Positions 17,054 to 25,736 of a stretch of 64,000 bases of DNA are shown here, one piece after another; within the stretch, counting starts at the first letter, position 1, and every line of letters begins with the position of its first letter. Source of the stretch: an uncultured archaeon (GTDB taxonomy: Archaea > Thermoproteota > Nitrososphaeria_A > Caldarchaeales > Wolframiiraptoraceae). The notes below the pieces were generated by a model. That model had not been told where the DNA came from, ran no database searches, and saw nothing but the letters and a program-made list of their open reading frames with translations. The position numbers and the translations under genes are program-made. The stretch spans positions 102,819 through 166,818 of the forward strand of contig CALKCF010000006.1 in assembly GCA_938083505.1 (NCBI GenBank), in the 5' to 3' direction.

Positions 17054-17737
17054 ATGGGTTTTTACCGATCACCTATAATATTATGTATTGTTGGCATAGC
17101 GATTGCACTCATACCAACGGTCTTTTATATCGCGTACTCTCAAGAAGTTAGTTTTTTAAAAACGTTAGAAATTGAGATTATGAGCGGCGTACCAGCATAC
17201 TTAGGGCTTTCGTTCGCAGGCCTCATAGTAACGCTCTTAGGATTGATAACTTTTGTAAGATCCATTAGGCGTGTAGAAGGACCCAGTATATTATACAGTG
17301 GAAGACTTTCGACGTCTAGGATTGCAATACCGACTCAAGTAAGAAGACCTACAGTCCAGCAACCACCAGTAAAGCTTATCGAAGAGGTTGTTGAATCTAT
17401 AAATAAAGAGTTAGAAGATGCCATGAAGAGAATAACCATGAAGCAACCTACACCCCACTCGACACCACAGCAAGAAGCTCCACAGAAGATTTCCATAAAA
17501 GTGATTACGGCTGGTATGGATGAAGTATGCCCATCTTGCGGAGCTATAAACCCTTTGGGTCAGAAGGTATGCACTGAGTGCGGAGCAGACATTTATATTG
17601 AAGACCCCAACTTTCCGAGCTGTCCGGTATGCGGCGCTCCTTTAAAGGACCCACAAAAGGTAGACGATAAAATATGTGTTTGTAAGGTGTGCTTCAGTGA
17701 GTTAGAGATTCCAAAGAAGCTTTCGAAAAAGCTTTAA
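17054..17737 (+). CDS. two-TM membrane protein with C-terminal double zinc ribbon
   Basis: A 227-residue protein not recognised as a named family. Two hydrophobic helices (about 8-28 and 50-73) are followed by a basic, Pro/Gln-rich linker and a C-terminal part with two zinc-ribbon cysteine sets: CPSCG with CTECG, then CPVCG with CKVC. The helices probably anchor it with the ribbons in the cytoplasm. It sits between rio2 and an Sm-like RNA-binding gene, so a role near translation or RNA is possible. That is only inference. Confidence 0.72.
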   Translation: MGFYRSPIILCIVGIAIALIPTVFYIAYSQEVSFLKTLEIEIMSGVPAYLGLSFAGLIVTLLGLITFVRSIRRVEGPSILYSGRLSTSRIAIPTQVRRPTVQQPPVKLIEEVVESINKELEDAMKRITMKQPTPHSTPQQEAPQKISIKVITAGMDEVCPSCGAINPLGQKVCTECGADIYIEDPNFPSCPVCGAPLKDPQKVDDKICVCKVCFSELEIPKKLSKKL

Positions 17738-17777
17738 GTATGATAAAAATATGTAAAACTAAGAATGCGTGATCTAT

Positions 17778-18020
17778 ATGCCAACGATTGAAAGACCTTT
17801 GACACTTATTGCTAAATACCTCAATAAACCAATTAAAGTTGTCTTAAAGAATGACTTAGTTTATGGCGGGATGATGGTAGAGTGCGACAGTTATATGAAC
17901 CTTGTGATAGAGAAGGCTGCTGAGTATCAAGGGAACGGAAAGAAGGTACAGTACTCAAAGGTCCTGATACGCGGAAACAATATAATCTACATCCAGTTAA
18001 CTCCCGTTTTAGAGGATTAA
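17778..18020 (+). CDS. Sm-like archaeal protein (LSm/SmAP)
   Basis: An 80-residue RNA-binding protein that forms heptameric or hexameric rings on U-rich RNA. Sm1 is visible in PIKVVLKNDLVYGGMMVECDSYMNLVI and Sm2 in KVLIRGNNIIYI. The ATG at 17778 is preceded by GTGATctat, a good Shine-Dalgarno match. The GTG at 17769 that extends the frame is part of that site and is rejected as the start. It probably shares a transcript with mat downstream. Confidence 0.93.
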   Translation: MPTIERPLTLIAKYLNKPIKVVLKNDLVYGGMMVECDSYMNLVIEKAAEYQGNGKKVQYSKVLIRGNNIIYIQLTPVLED

Positions 18021-18075
18021 TAGTGAGCATTAGATTTATACTATAGACGTTACGTCTAACGTCAGCGGAGTTGAC

Positions 18076-19305
18076 ATGAACAGCAACATAATCATAGAAT
18101 CGTTAAAGCACAAACCCGTTAGTGAACATGTCTGCGAATTCGTCGAGCGAAAAGGTTTAGGTCACCCAGATTACATAATAGACTCTGCATGTGAAGCTGC
18201 AAGCGTAGCACTCTCGAAGTACTATCTGCAAAATTTTGGGAAAATCCTGCATCATAACGTCGACAAGGGCCTGCTAGTCGGAGGAAGAGCGACTCCGAGG
18301 TTTGGTGGCGGTACTGTTGATGTACCGATTTACATACTGGTAGCAGGTCGTGCAACTGTAGAGGTGAATAGCCTAACTGGTAAGACAAGGATTCCGGTAG
18401 AGGAGATAATGAGAGAGGCAGTCAAAGAGTTCATTAGGAAAAACTTCAGGTTTCTTGATGCTGATAAGCATGTAGTGATAGACTTTAAGGTAAGACAAGG
18501 CTCGGCTGATCTAAAAGCGATCGTAGAGGCATCCGATGAGGTGCCGTTGGCAAACGATACATCATTCGGTGTAGGTTATGCTCCCATGACTCAACTGGAA
18601 AAGCTTGTCTATGAGTGTGAAAGAATGATAAATTCAAAGGATTTCAAAAAGGAAATCCCCGCTAGCGGAGAAGATTGCAAAGTTATGGGCTTACGAATAG
18701 ACAAGAAGATACACCTAACAGTTGCGGACGGTATAGTTAGTAGTCTTACATATAATGTAGATGAATATAAGGCGACGAAGGAAGCAATAAAGGACAAAGT
18801 TTTGGACCTAACCTCAAAGTATGCTAGCGATTTTGATGTTAAAGTTTACGTGAATACAGCTGATATATTCGGTAAGCACCCAGATGAGAATGTCATATAC
18901 CTAACGGTCACTGGAACTTCTGCAGAAGCTGGCGACGATGGTAACACAGGTAGAGGCAACAGGGTTAACGGTCTCATAACACCGAACAGACAAATGTCAT
19001 TAGAGGCGATCGCTGGGAAGAACCCCGTATCGCATGTCGGGAAGATATACAACGTTGCTGCCAAGCTGATGGCAGAGAAAATATACGAGGAGACGAAGGG
19101 TGTCGAAGAGGTTTACGTAAAGATTCTCAGCCAGATAGGTAAGCCAATAGACAAGCCGCAGGTCGTCTCGGTTGAGTACATACCCTCAAATGGGTGCAGC
19201 GAAAATAGCCTAAACTATGAAATTACGGAAATAGTGAATGAAGAGCTGAGGAACATCAGGGACATAACAAGGATAGTCTTAGAAGGCAAGATCACGTTAT
19301 TCTAA
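18076..19305 (+). CDS. mat: S-adenosylmethionine synthetase, archaeal type
   Basis: A 409-residue archaeal methionine adenosyltransferase, making SAM from ATP and methionine. It is distinct from bacterial MetK, but the archaeal signatures are clear: FVERKGLGHPDYIID at the N-terminus, GGRATPRFGGG, FGVGYAPMTQLE and the long GNTGRGNRVNGLITPNRQMS region. Length matches the family (about 400). The ATG follows ggagttgac. SAM made here would feed Elp3 and other radical SAM and methyltransferase enzymes. Confidence 0.95.
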   Translation: MNSNIIIESLKHKPVSEHVCEFVERKGLGHPDYIIDSACEAASVALSKYYLQNFGKILHHNVDKGLLVGGRATPRFGGGTVDVPIYILVAGRATVEVNSLTGKTRIPVEEIMREAVKEFIRKNFRFLDADKHVVIDFKVRQGSADLKAIVEASDEVPLANDTSFGVGYAPMTQLEKLVYECERMINSKDFKKEIPASGEDCKVMGLRIDKKIHLTVADGIVSSLTYNVDEYKATKEAIKDKVLDLTSKYASDFDVKVYVNTADIFGKHPDENVIYLTVTGTSAEAGDDGNTGRGNRVNGLITPNRQMSLEAIAGKNPVSHVGKIYNVAAKLMAEKIYEETKGVEEVYVKILSQIGKPIDKPQVVSVEYIPSNGCSENSLNYEITEIVNEELRNIRDITRIVLEGKITLF

Positions 19306-19363
19306 AAAGACTATCATTTAATACTTGCTTGTAACTTATACTTATTATTTTTCGACAAAACCA

Positions 19364-20689
19364 TCACGTTGGTAGATTCAGTAACCTCAATATCGTTATG
19401 TAAACCTCGTTCTTTACTGGGAACCATATAAAAAACCAAACGAGCTGGGCAGACATTATAGCTGTTAGCAAAATTGTAGTCCAATCACCCCATTCCTTAA
19501 GTCGGCTCACACCCATCGCAAGTGCCGGCACTGTTGCATAAAAGTAAAATGGAAATACCCAACGTTCTAAGATATGCGCTATCGGGAAGTATGGTAAGTA
19601 AGTAAACATCGCCCAGCCTAAGATTAGAACTTCACTAAAGGTGGCTTGGCCCCTCTTGATGTTGATTACCAGCTTATAGATGTAGATAGGGACGAGAAAC
19701 CATATTGACCACCATAGCGGACTATAAATTCCCCAGTAAGCAACAGGATGGTAAACGGCAGAATCTGACCTAACAGTCTCTACATAATAAGGTGCAGGCC
19801 TGAAAGGGTTTATGGGATTTATCCACGATAGAGGCATATCAACGTTGGACGGGTCTGTATACTTGAGTATAGTGTGATAGTTTAGCATGAATTTGATATG
19901 CTCAAAGGGTGTTTGAAAGGCGCCGTACACGTAGTCATAGAGCCACAGTCCTAAGAGGAAGGTGGCAGCTGCTGGTAGGAATACCTTACCAAGATTTCTA
20001 AGTATGAACGAAAGCCTGTCCAACTTACGCGTCTCTACTCTAAGACTTTGCGCGATAACGATTATTAATATCGGACCAACCACGCTCAGGAAGCTGAGCT
20101 TACAAAGCAATGATAGACCCATGAACACACTTGCCATAACGTATACCTTTTTGAGGGCGAGGTAAATCGCAATAAGTGAGAAACTCATAGCAGGTGCGTC
20201 AAGCATAGCTATCGAGCTTAAGTTAAACGACATGACATCGGTAGCGAATAGTAGGGATGCGATGCAACCTGCCGACCTTCTGTTAAAAAGTTCTTGGGCT
20301 ATTAGGCCAACGAGCATTACGGATATTGCACCAGAAACCGCTATGAAGACCCTCCATCCGGCAGCGTTGCCTATGCCGTCACCGAGGAGCAGCATACCTG
20401 CCATGATGATGAATTTGGAGAGGGGAGGGTGCTCATTGTTTGCCGCCTCATGTTTCATGAGCTTTCTTACTGCTGGAATGTAGTGAGCCTCATCGAAGAT
20501 GAAGGCACAACTTTCGCCCCTTATCTCCATACACGCTTCAGGTGGTGCAGAAGGGTTTGGAATGTTTACTATAAGCAATTTGATAACTAGAATCGTGGCT
20601 GTTAATATTATAATGAAGCGCTTTTGAAAAAATTCGTACATCCTATTAAGATGTATCATCATTAAAGGAGGGGGTTTAAAGTGTATCAT
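19364..20689 (-). CDS. PMT-like membrane glycosyltransferase
   Basis: A 441-residue polytopic protein with about ten hydrophobic helices. It has the diagnostic first luminal loop of the dolichyl-phosphate-mannose:protein mannosyltransferase (GT39/GT-C) superfamily: DEAHYIPAVRK followed by NEHPPLSKF. These acidic loop residues bind lipid-linked sugar and metal in the family. It likely glycosylates surface proteins outside the membrane. The start at 20689 lies 11 bases after the elp3 stop with an AAGGTTGG site. ATG codons at 20662 and 20641 are alternatives. Donor sugar and acceptor cannot be told. Confidence 0.83.
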   Translation of the reverse strand: MIHFKPPPLMMIHLNRMYEFFQKRFIIILTATILVIKLLIVNIPNPSAPPEACMEIRGESCAFIFDEAHYIPAVRKLMKHEAANNEHPPLSKFIIMAGMLLLGDGIGNAAGWRVFIAVSGAISVMLVGLIAQELFNRRSAGCIASLLFATDVMSFNLSSIAMLDAPAMSFSLIAIYLALKKVYVMASVFMGLSLLCKLSFLSVVGPILIIVIAQSLRVETRKLDRLSFILRNLGKVFLPAAATFLLGLWLYDYVYGAFQTPFEHIKFMLNYHTILKYTDPSNVDMPLSWINPINPFRPAPYYVETVRSDSAVYHPVAYWGIYSPLWWSIWFLVPIYIYKLVINIKRGQATFSEVLILGWAMFTYLPYFPIAHILERWVFPFYFYATVPALAMGVSRLKEWGDWTTILLTAIMSAQLVWFFIWFPVKNEVYITILRLLNLPT

Positions 20690-20700
20690 TTATCCAACCT

Positions 20701-22296
20701 TCAGCGGAGTATTTTCGTGACATACGGGCCTTCCTTTGCATACCCATGTTTGTAGTAGTATTCCCTGACACCCACACCACTTATAACGGCAACCTTTCTA
20801 CATCTTTCTTCGTTTGCGATATTTTCCGCCTCAGACAGTAATCTCAAACCGAGGCCCCTATGCTGCCAACTCATGTCCGACGGTTTAACACCCACCGGCG
20901 TCATTTGACCATACACGTGCAACTCTCTCACTAAGGCCGCATTCTTCAGCTCAGGTCTCAAAACTTCTGATGGTATCCTCAATCTGGTGAACCCAAGAAG
21001 TACGTCGTTCTTCACATCTTCGTACGAAATAAAGTACTCTAAGCCGTTCGACGCTTCATATTTTATGGTCTTTAGTTCTATGTAGTTTGCATCTGGGTAG
21101 ATTCCTTCCTTTAGGGCCCTATGGCCGATTTCACGACACCTTATACACCTGCAAGGTCTGTTCATGTTCTTTAATCTTCTTTCGATTACTTCCCTTAAGT
21201 TGTATAGTTTGTTCCCTGCAACCACCAACCGCAACGGTATTTCTCTCTGAACCCTAATTATCCTAACGTAATGAGGCACCATATTGAACCATTCATAGAG
21301 AACGTCAACAAGCTTCTCGTCGTCATAAGGCTTATACTTACCCTCCCGCCACATCTCGTAAAGCTCAGTACCCGGAAGAACTAGCGTAGGGTATATCTTC
21401 AACATGTCTGGCCTAAAGTTGGGATTGTTAAATATCTCCTTAAACATCTCCAAATCCTTCTCGTAACTGGATCCTGGTAGATTAGGCATGAGATGGTAGC
21501 AAACTTTGAATGCTAAATCCTTCAGTATCCTTGTAGATGTAATAACGTCAGCGACTGTGTGACCCCTCTTGCAAATCTCGTAGATTTCATCGTCGAGTGC
21601 TTGAACACCCAACTCCACCCTAGTCACGCCCATCTCGAGAAGGGCATTTGCCTGTCCTAGCGAAACATGATCCGGTCTTGTCTCCACGGTGATTCCGGAT
21701 ATCCTCCTACTGCTGGATTCTGCCTTAGCTAAAGCCTCCTCGAATGATGCGGCCTCCAGCTCGGCTATCGCTTCCACACAACGTTTCAGAAAGTGACGCT
21801 GGAAATCCTCAGGAAAAGCCGTGAAGGTACCACCTATTACTATGAGCTCGACCTTATCAACCTCGTGACCCATAGAGCGCAAAATCTCGATTTTTTTCCT
21901 CACTTGGAGATACGGGTCATAGGAGCTTATGCTAGCTAATTTGACTGCTGCTTCCTCGCCAGTATAGCTCTGGGGCGTACCGTGCTCAACGCCACCCGGA
22001 CAGTAAACGCACCTACCATGCGGACACTTACTTGGAGGTGTAACAACTGTAATCACGGATACACCAGAGAGTGTTCTGACAGGTTTTACCCTTAATATGC
22101 GGGCGAGCTCTTTTCTCTCATCTTCATCCTCGACTGTACTCAAAATCTCTAAGTTTGACGGGACGTAACTGAGGTTCAGCTCTTTAGCAATAGATATCTT
22201 AAGCCTTGAAACGTTACCGTCAGCACTTCTATGATACTTCTCTATAAAGGCTTTCACGAAGTCTTTCATCAAAGCTTCTTTCGTCATCATTTCCAT
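20701..22296 (-). CDS. elp3: Elp3, tRNA U34 carboxymethyltransferase (radical SAM/acetyltransferase)
   Basis: A 531-residue archaeal Elp3 that modifies wobble uridine 34 of tRNA using SAM and acetyl-CoA. The radical SAM cysteines lie in CPHGRCVYCPGG near residue 95. GGTFTAFP follows, then a zinc-type RPCRCIRCREIG near 390. The C-terminal GNAT domain has the acetyl-CoA loop HRGLGLRLL. Length and domain order match the single-subunit archaeal enzyme. It is co-directional with the PMT-like gene (11 bases) and lies 26 bases after the oxidoreductase gene. Confidence 0.95.
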   Translation of the reverse strand: MEMMTKEALMKDFVKAFIEKYHRSADGNVSRLKISIAKELNLSYVPSNLEILSTVEDEDERKELARILRVKPVRTLSGVSVITVVTPPSKCPHGRCVYCPGGVEHGTPQSYTGEEAAVKLASISSYDPYLQVRKKIEILRSMGHEVDKVELIVIGGTFTAFPEDFQRHFLKRCVEAIAELEAASFEEALAKAESSSRRISGITVETRPDHVSLGQANALLEMGVTRVELGVQALDDEIYEICKRGHTVADVITSTRILKDLAFKVCYHLMPNLPGSSYEKDLEMFKEIFNNPNFRPDMLKIYPTLVLPGTELYEMWREGKYKPYDDEKLVDVLYEWFNMVPHYVRIIRVQREIPLRLVVAGNKLYNLREVIERRLKNMNRPCRCIRCREIGHRALKEGIYPDANYIELKTIKYEASNGLEYFISYEDVKNDVLLGFTRLRIPSEVLRPELKNAALVRELHVYGQMTPVGVKPSDMSWQHRGLGLRLLSEAENIANEERCRKVAVISGVGVREYYYKHGYAKEGPYVTKILR

Positions 22297-22322
22297 AATC
22301 TTACAGACAAAAGGTCTTGCTT

Positions 22323-23336
22323 TTAATCCTCTTCGTTCTTTAATATTGACAATACCTCAGTATTCAGAAGTGCTATAGCCTTTTGCGGGTTAGGCCCTAT
22401 TGGTGAGCCGATGACTATGTGTTCGTAGCCCAGGGACTGTATGGTGAGAAGCTTTTCAGTTACCTGCTTAGGTGTTCCATAAATCGTGAAGTTATCAACC
22501 TCATCCTCAACGAGAGACTTGGCTTCTTGGAGATCCATACGCATAAGTGCCAACCTAACCTTCGATGCTTTTTCTGCGCTTACACCTAACCGTTCGAGGA
22601 CTGTATCGTTCGAGCCTGCAAGTATGTATGCGGCATATGGCAATGCCGCCTTTTTCGCAAGCAAAACGTCGTCCGATATTGAGACAGGAGTATGGGCTAC
22701 TATGTCAATATTCGATGGGTTTCTTCCAACGTTCATGCTTGTATGGTATATTAAATTATACGCATATCTTAACATATCCTCGTCGGAGAAGTTTACAAGT
22801 ATACCGTCGGCAAAACGTGTCGCCATCTTGAGCATGTTGTCACCTTGGGCACCAACATAGACGGGGATGTTGTTCTGATCTCCGAAGTTTAGTTTCGCAT
22901 TTATTAATTTAAACGCAGTGCCGGAAAGATTAACGAATTCCCCCCTTAGTAGTCCCTTGATGGAAAGTAACGCATCCCTTACCACACTCACTGGATTGTA
23001 CCTCTCAAAACCTAGTTGCATAAGGCTCAGAAAGTCGCCCGCTCCTATGCCGCACACAACCCTACCCTTTGCCAAATCCGTTAGGGTTAAGATGCTCTGG
23101 GCTATGTATGCCGGATGATGTATATATGGGCTTAACACACCAGGACCTATTTTGGTATGCTGAGTAGCTGATGCGATAAAAGCCAAGGCGATGAATACAT
23201 TTTTGTTATGATAGTGGTCGCTGACCCATATCGTATCGAAACAAAGCCCATCGATCACTTTGGCTAACTCTCTAAGGATTGTGAGATGCCATTTTGGTGT
23301 AAGTTCTACAGAAAGTTTAAAGGTCAACGAGTCCAC
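22323..23336 (-). CDS. LLM-class (luciferase-fold) oxidoreductase, probably F420-dependent
   Basis: A 337-residue TIM-barrel protein of the bacterial luciferase/methylene-tetrahydromethanopterin reductase superfamily. Matching features are the DTIWVSDHYHN N-terminal segment, KIGPGVLSPYIHHPA, and the IGAGDFLSLMQLG loop. The C-terminal YGTPKQVTEKL is typical of F420-using members. F420 biosynthesis genes elsewhere in the window fit this cofactor. Substrate is unknown, and Mer itself is not clearly indicated. Start is a GTG just inside the divergent promoter region. Confidence 0.87.
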   Translation of the reverse strand: MDSLTFKLSVELTPKWHLTILRELAKVIDGLCFDTIWVSDHYHNKNVFIALAFIASATQHTKIGPGVLSPYIHHPAYIAQSILTLTDLAKGRVVCGIGAGDFLSLMQLGFERYNPVSVVRDALLSIKGLLRGEFVNLSGTAFKLINAKLNFGDQNNIPVYVGAQGDNMLKMATRFADGILVNFSDEDMLRYAYNLIYHTSMNVGRNPSNIDIVAHTPVSISDDVLLAKKAALPYAAYILAGSNDTVLERLGVSAEKASKVRLALMRMDLQEAKSLVEDEVDNFTIYGTPKQVTEKLLTIQSLGYEHIVIGSPIGPNPQKAIALLNTEVLSILKNEED

Positions 23337-23442
23337 CGTTTACCATATATGCATTATTTAGTATGCAAAATACTTTAAAATTATGTTTAGAGATCCATTA
23401 GGATTGGAAACGGTTATATTTTCATGGGTTTCCTAAAAACAC

Positions 23443-24177
23443 ATGTTGATCTCAAAAAGGGCGACCATGAAGGGGTATGTATCTCACGGCTGCTACGTGT
23501 TTGGTAATAGTTACATTGGCAAAGGCACATTCATCGATACTAATGTTGTGCTAGGTTATCCTTCCAGAAGCAAGCTTTTACAAGTAAAATTCGAAGGTCA
23601 GCAAGTGCTTGAAGTTTTAGATAGTTTAAGCAACGGCACCAGGGTAGGCGATAATTGTATCATAAGGTGCGGTACCGTGATATATGAAGACGTGAATATA
23701 GGAAACTGCGTAGAAACTGGCCATAATGTTCTGATAAGGTCTGGCTCACAAATAGGCGATAATTGTATTATAGGCACAGGAACCCAACTTGACGGTTCTG
23801 TAAAAATTGGCAACAATGTCAAAGTGGAATCAATGGTATACTTACCTCATTTAACTGAAATCGGCGACAATGTATTTTTGGGACCAGGAGTGAGGGTGAC
23901 GAACGACCTGTATCCGCCAAGTAAAAGGCTAGTTGGGGTGCGCATAGAGAACGGTGCCTCTATAGGTTGCGGAGCGATCCTTTTAGCCGGCATAACGATT
24001 GGAAAAGGAGCGGTTGTCGCTGCTGGCGCCGTTGTCACAAGAGACGTCCCGTCTAACGTTGTCGTTAAAGGCATACCCGCCAGATTGCATGCAAGCAAAA
24101 ACGACTTCTTAAAGAAAAAATCCGATTATGAGGCAGGAGCCCATGGTGCAGTATATAAACCATCTACTCATAAATGA
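23443..24177 (+). CDS. left-handed beta-helix (hexapeptide repeat) acyltransferase
   Basis: A 244-residue protein built of hexapeptide repeats ([LIV]-G-x4), such as IGDNCIIGTG and IGNNVKVESMVYL. It ends in GAVVTRDVPSNVVVKGIPAR, the usual end of the WbpD/PglD-like acetyltransferases. A loop around residues 40-65 interrupts the first coils. It probably acetylates a nucleotide-linked amino sugar for surface glycans, consistent with nucleotidyltransferases and a PMT-like gene in the window. A gttatatttt element about 30 bases before the ATG suggests a leaderless mRNA. Confidence 0.85.
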   Translation: MLISKRATMKGYVSHGCYVFGNSYIGKGTFIDTNVVLGYPSRSKLLQVKFEGQQVLEVLDSLSNGTRVGDNCIIRCGTVIYEDVNIGNCVETGHNVLIRSGSQIGDNCIIGTGTQLDGSVKIGNNVKVESMVYLPHLTEIGDNVFLGPGVRVTNDLYPPSKRLVGVRIENGASIGCGAILLAGITIGKGAVVAAGAVVTRDVPSNVVVKGIPARLHASKNDFLKKKSDYEAGAHGAVYKPSTHK

Positions 24178-24255
24178 GAGGGTTCTATAATGAATTTTAA
24201 GATTAAGTTTAAATTCACAAAATTTATATTGACATTCTGCTAAGGAGAGTATGTA

Positions 24256-24564
24256 ATGCCGGATATCTGTCCGCGCTGTGGGTTGCCAACATCGATATGT
24301 GCCTGCGGGACCATAAGTCGTGAGCAACAGCGTGTTAGAGTGAAGTTAGAGCTTAGGAAATGGGGCAAAGTATCTACCATCGTAGAAGGGCTGGACGGTA
24401 GCAAGAAAGATCTGATGGAGATAGCTTCAAAGCTAAAATCGGTGTGCGCATGCGGCGGCGCTCTCAAAAATGGTGTAATAATACTTCAAGGCGACCATAA
24501 AGAGAAGGTAAAAGAGGTTTTAATAAGCATAGGTATACAGCCTGAAAATATTGATGTGATATAG
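24256..24564 (+). CDS. translation initiation factor aIF1 (SUI1)
   Basis: A 102-residue SUI1-fold protein that guards start-codon selection on the small ribosomal subunit. It has the archaeal N-terminal cysteine cluster (CPRCG and CACG), the KWGKVSTIVEGLDG strand-loop, and the conserved CACGGALKNGVIILQGDH segment. A GGAGAG Shine-Dalgarno site and a TATA-like aatttatattg precede the ATG. Convergent with tfb. This factor is relevant to the CTG starts proposed in this window. Confidence 0.93.
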   Translation: MPDICPRCGLPTSICACGTISREQQRVRVKLELRKWGKVSTIVEGLDGSKKDLMEIASKLKSVCACGGALKNGVIILQGDHKEKVKEVLISIGIQPENIDVI

Positions 24565-24577
24565 GGTTAAAATGTGC

Positions 24578-25546
24578 CTAACTGGTGGAACTGACGGCGG
24601 AAGGTTGTGTAGACGTCATACCTTCTAGAACGTCCTTTAGACCTTTGAACCTGTTGCGGACCGTTACCTCTGTTACACCAGCAGCCCTTGCTATGTCTTT
24701 CTGTGTTACATTCTGACCAGTCTCTTGACATGCCATGTAAAGTGCTGCTGCTGCCATACCTACAGGGTCCTTTCCTACGGTCGCACCTCTTGATGAAGCT
24801 AATGTTAGCACCTTAATGGCCTCTTGGACAACTTTTTCTTCCAAGTTTAGCTTTGACGCTATCTTGTAGAGATAGATTTTGGGATCGGAAACAGGTACCT
24901 TAAGGTTTAAGTGCTTCAAGAGCAAGCGGTAGCCCTGAGCTATTGTCTTTCTCTTCACCACAGGATATGCCTTCTCGAACTCCCTTAAGTCCCTCGGTGT
25001 GTCCATCATCCTGCATGCCGCATAAGTTGCTGCTGCCATTATGGACCTTATTGACCTTCCTCGAACGAGACCGGCTTTCAGTGCATTCCTGTATATCAGC
25101 ATAGCCCTCTCTGCAACCGCCTTCGATAGATGTAGCTTGTCAACATATATTTCAAGAATGTTCACCGCTTGCTGGAGATTTCTAGTCTCAGACGTGTTAA
25201 CTTGTGATATCGCATCAAGCTTCTTGAGCCTGAGCATCTTCTCTTTAACTTCTTTGGGAAGCTTCCTACCTGCCGCATCCTTATCCACTTTTTCAATAAC
25301 TGTCGATAGTCCATGGTCTCTATACATTATAGAGAGTGGCGCGCCAACCCTACTACGGCTCTCGTCTTCTTCATCTACGTTCCTCCACTCAGGACCCCAG
25401 TCGACGTCCCTCTCAAGGATGACGTAGCCGCAGACAGGGCAGCTCACTTCACCGGTCTTAGCATCGGTTATCAGGGCTGTGTTTCCACATTCTGGACAGA
25501 TCATGTCGTCCTTCAAGCCTCTTATTTTTGGCATACGCTTTCTCAC
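24578..25546 (-). CDS. tfb: transcription initiation factor B (TFB/TFIIB)
   Basis: A 322-residue archaeal TFIIB that recruits RNA polymerase to TBP-bound TATA promoters and contacts the BRE. The N-terminal zinc ribbon has CPECGN and CPVCGYV. A B-reader region and linker with WGPEWRNVDEED-like sequence follow, and then two cyclin-like repeats (the second with SSRGATVGKDPVGMAAAALY and a helix-turn-helix VTEVTVRNRFK). Length is typical. The C-terminus has a short Ser/Thr-rich tail. Convergent with aIF1. Confidence 0.96.
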   Translation of the reverse strand: MRKRMPKIRGLKDDMICPECGNTALITDAKTGEVSCPVCGYVILERDVDWGPEWRNVDEEDESRSRVGAPLSIMYRDHGLSTVIEKVDKDAAGRKLPKEVKEKMLRLKKLDAISQVNTSETRNLQQAVNILEIYVDKLHLSKAVAERAMLIYRNALKAGLVRGRSIRSIMAAATYAACRMMDTPRDLREFEKAYPVVKRKTIAQGYRLLLKHLNLKVPVSDPKIYLYKIASKLNLEEKVVQEAIKVLTLASSRGATVGKDPVGMAAAALYMACQETGQNVTQKDIARAAGVTEVTVRNRFKGLKDVLEGMTSTQPSAVSSTS

Positions 25547-25736
25547 CTAATTTTTATATAAAGGTTACGAAATCTATAACTAAATTTGCACACTTAGTAT
25601 ATAAGCTTTTTGCTTTTACGGTAAGACGATATAACGCATAGACCCTTCTGGTTAGAAGCCGATCTTATACCTTTCGTTACAAATAAGGTAAAGATATTAA
25701 TAACTATAATATAAGATATTAAGAGAGCTTCGAAAA

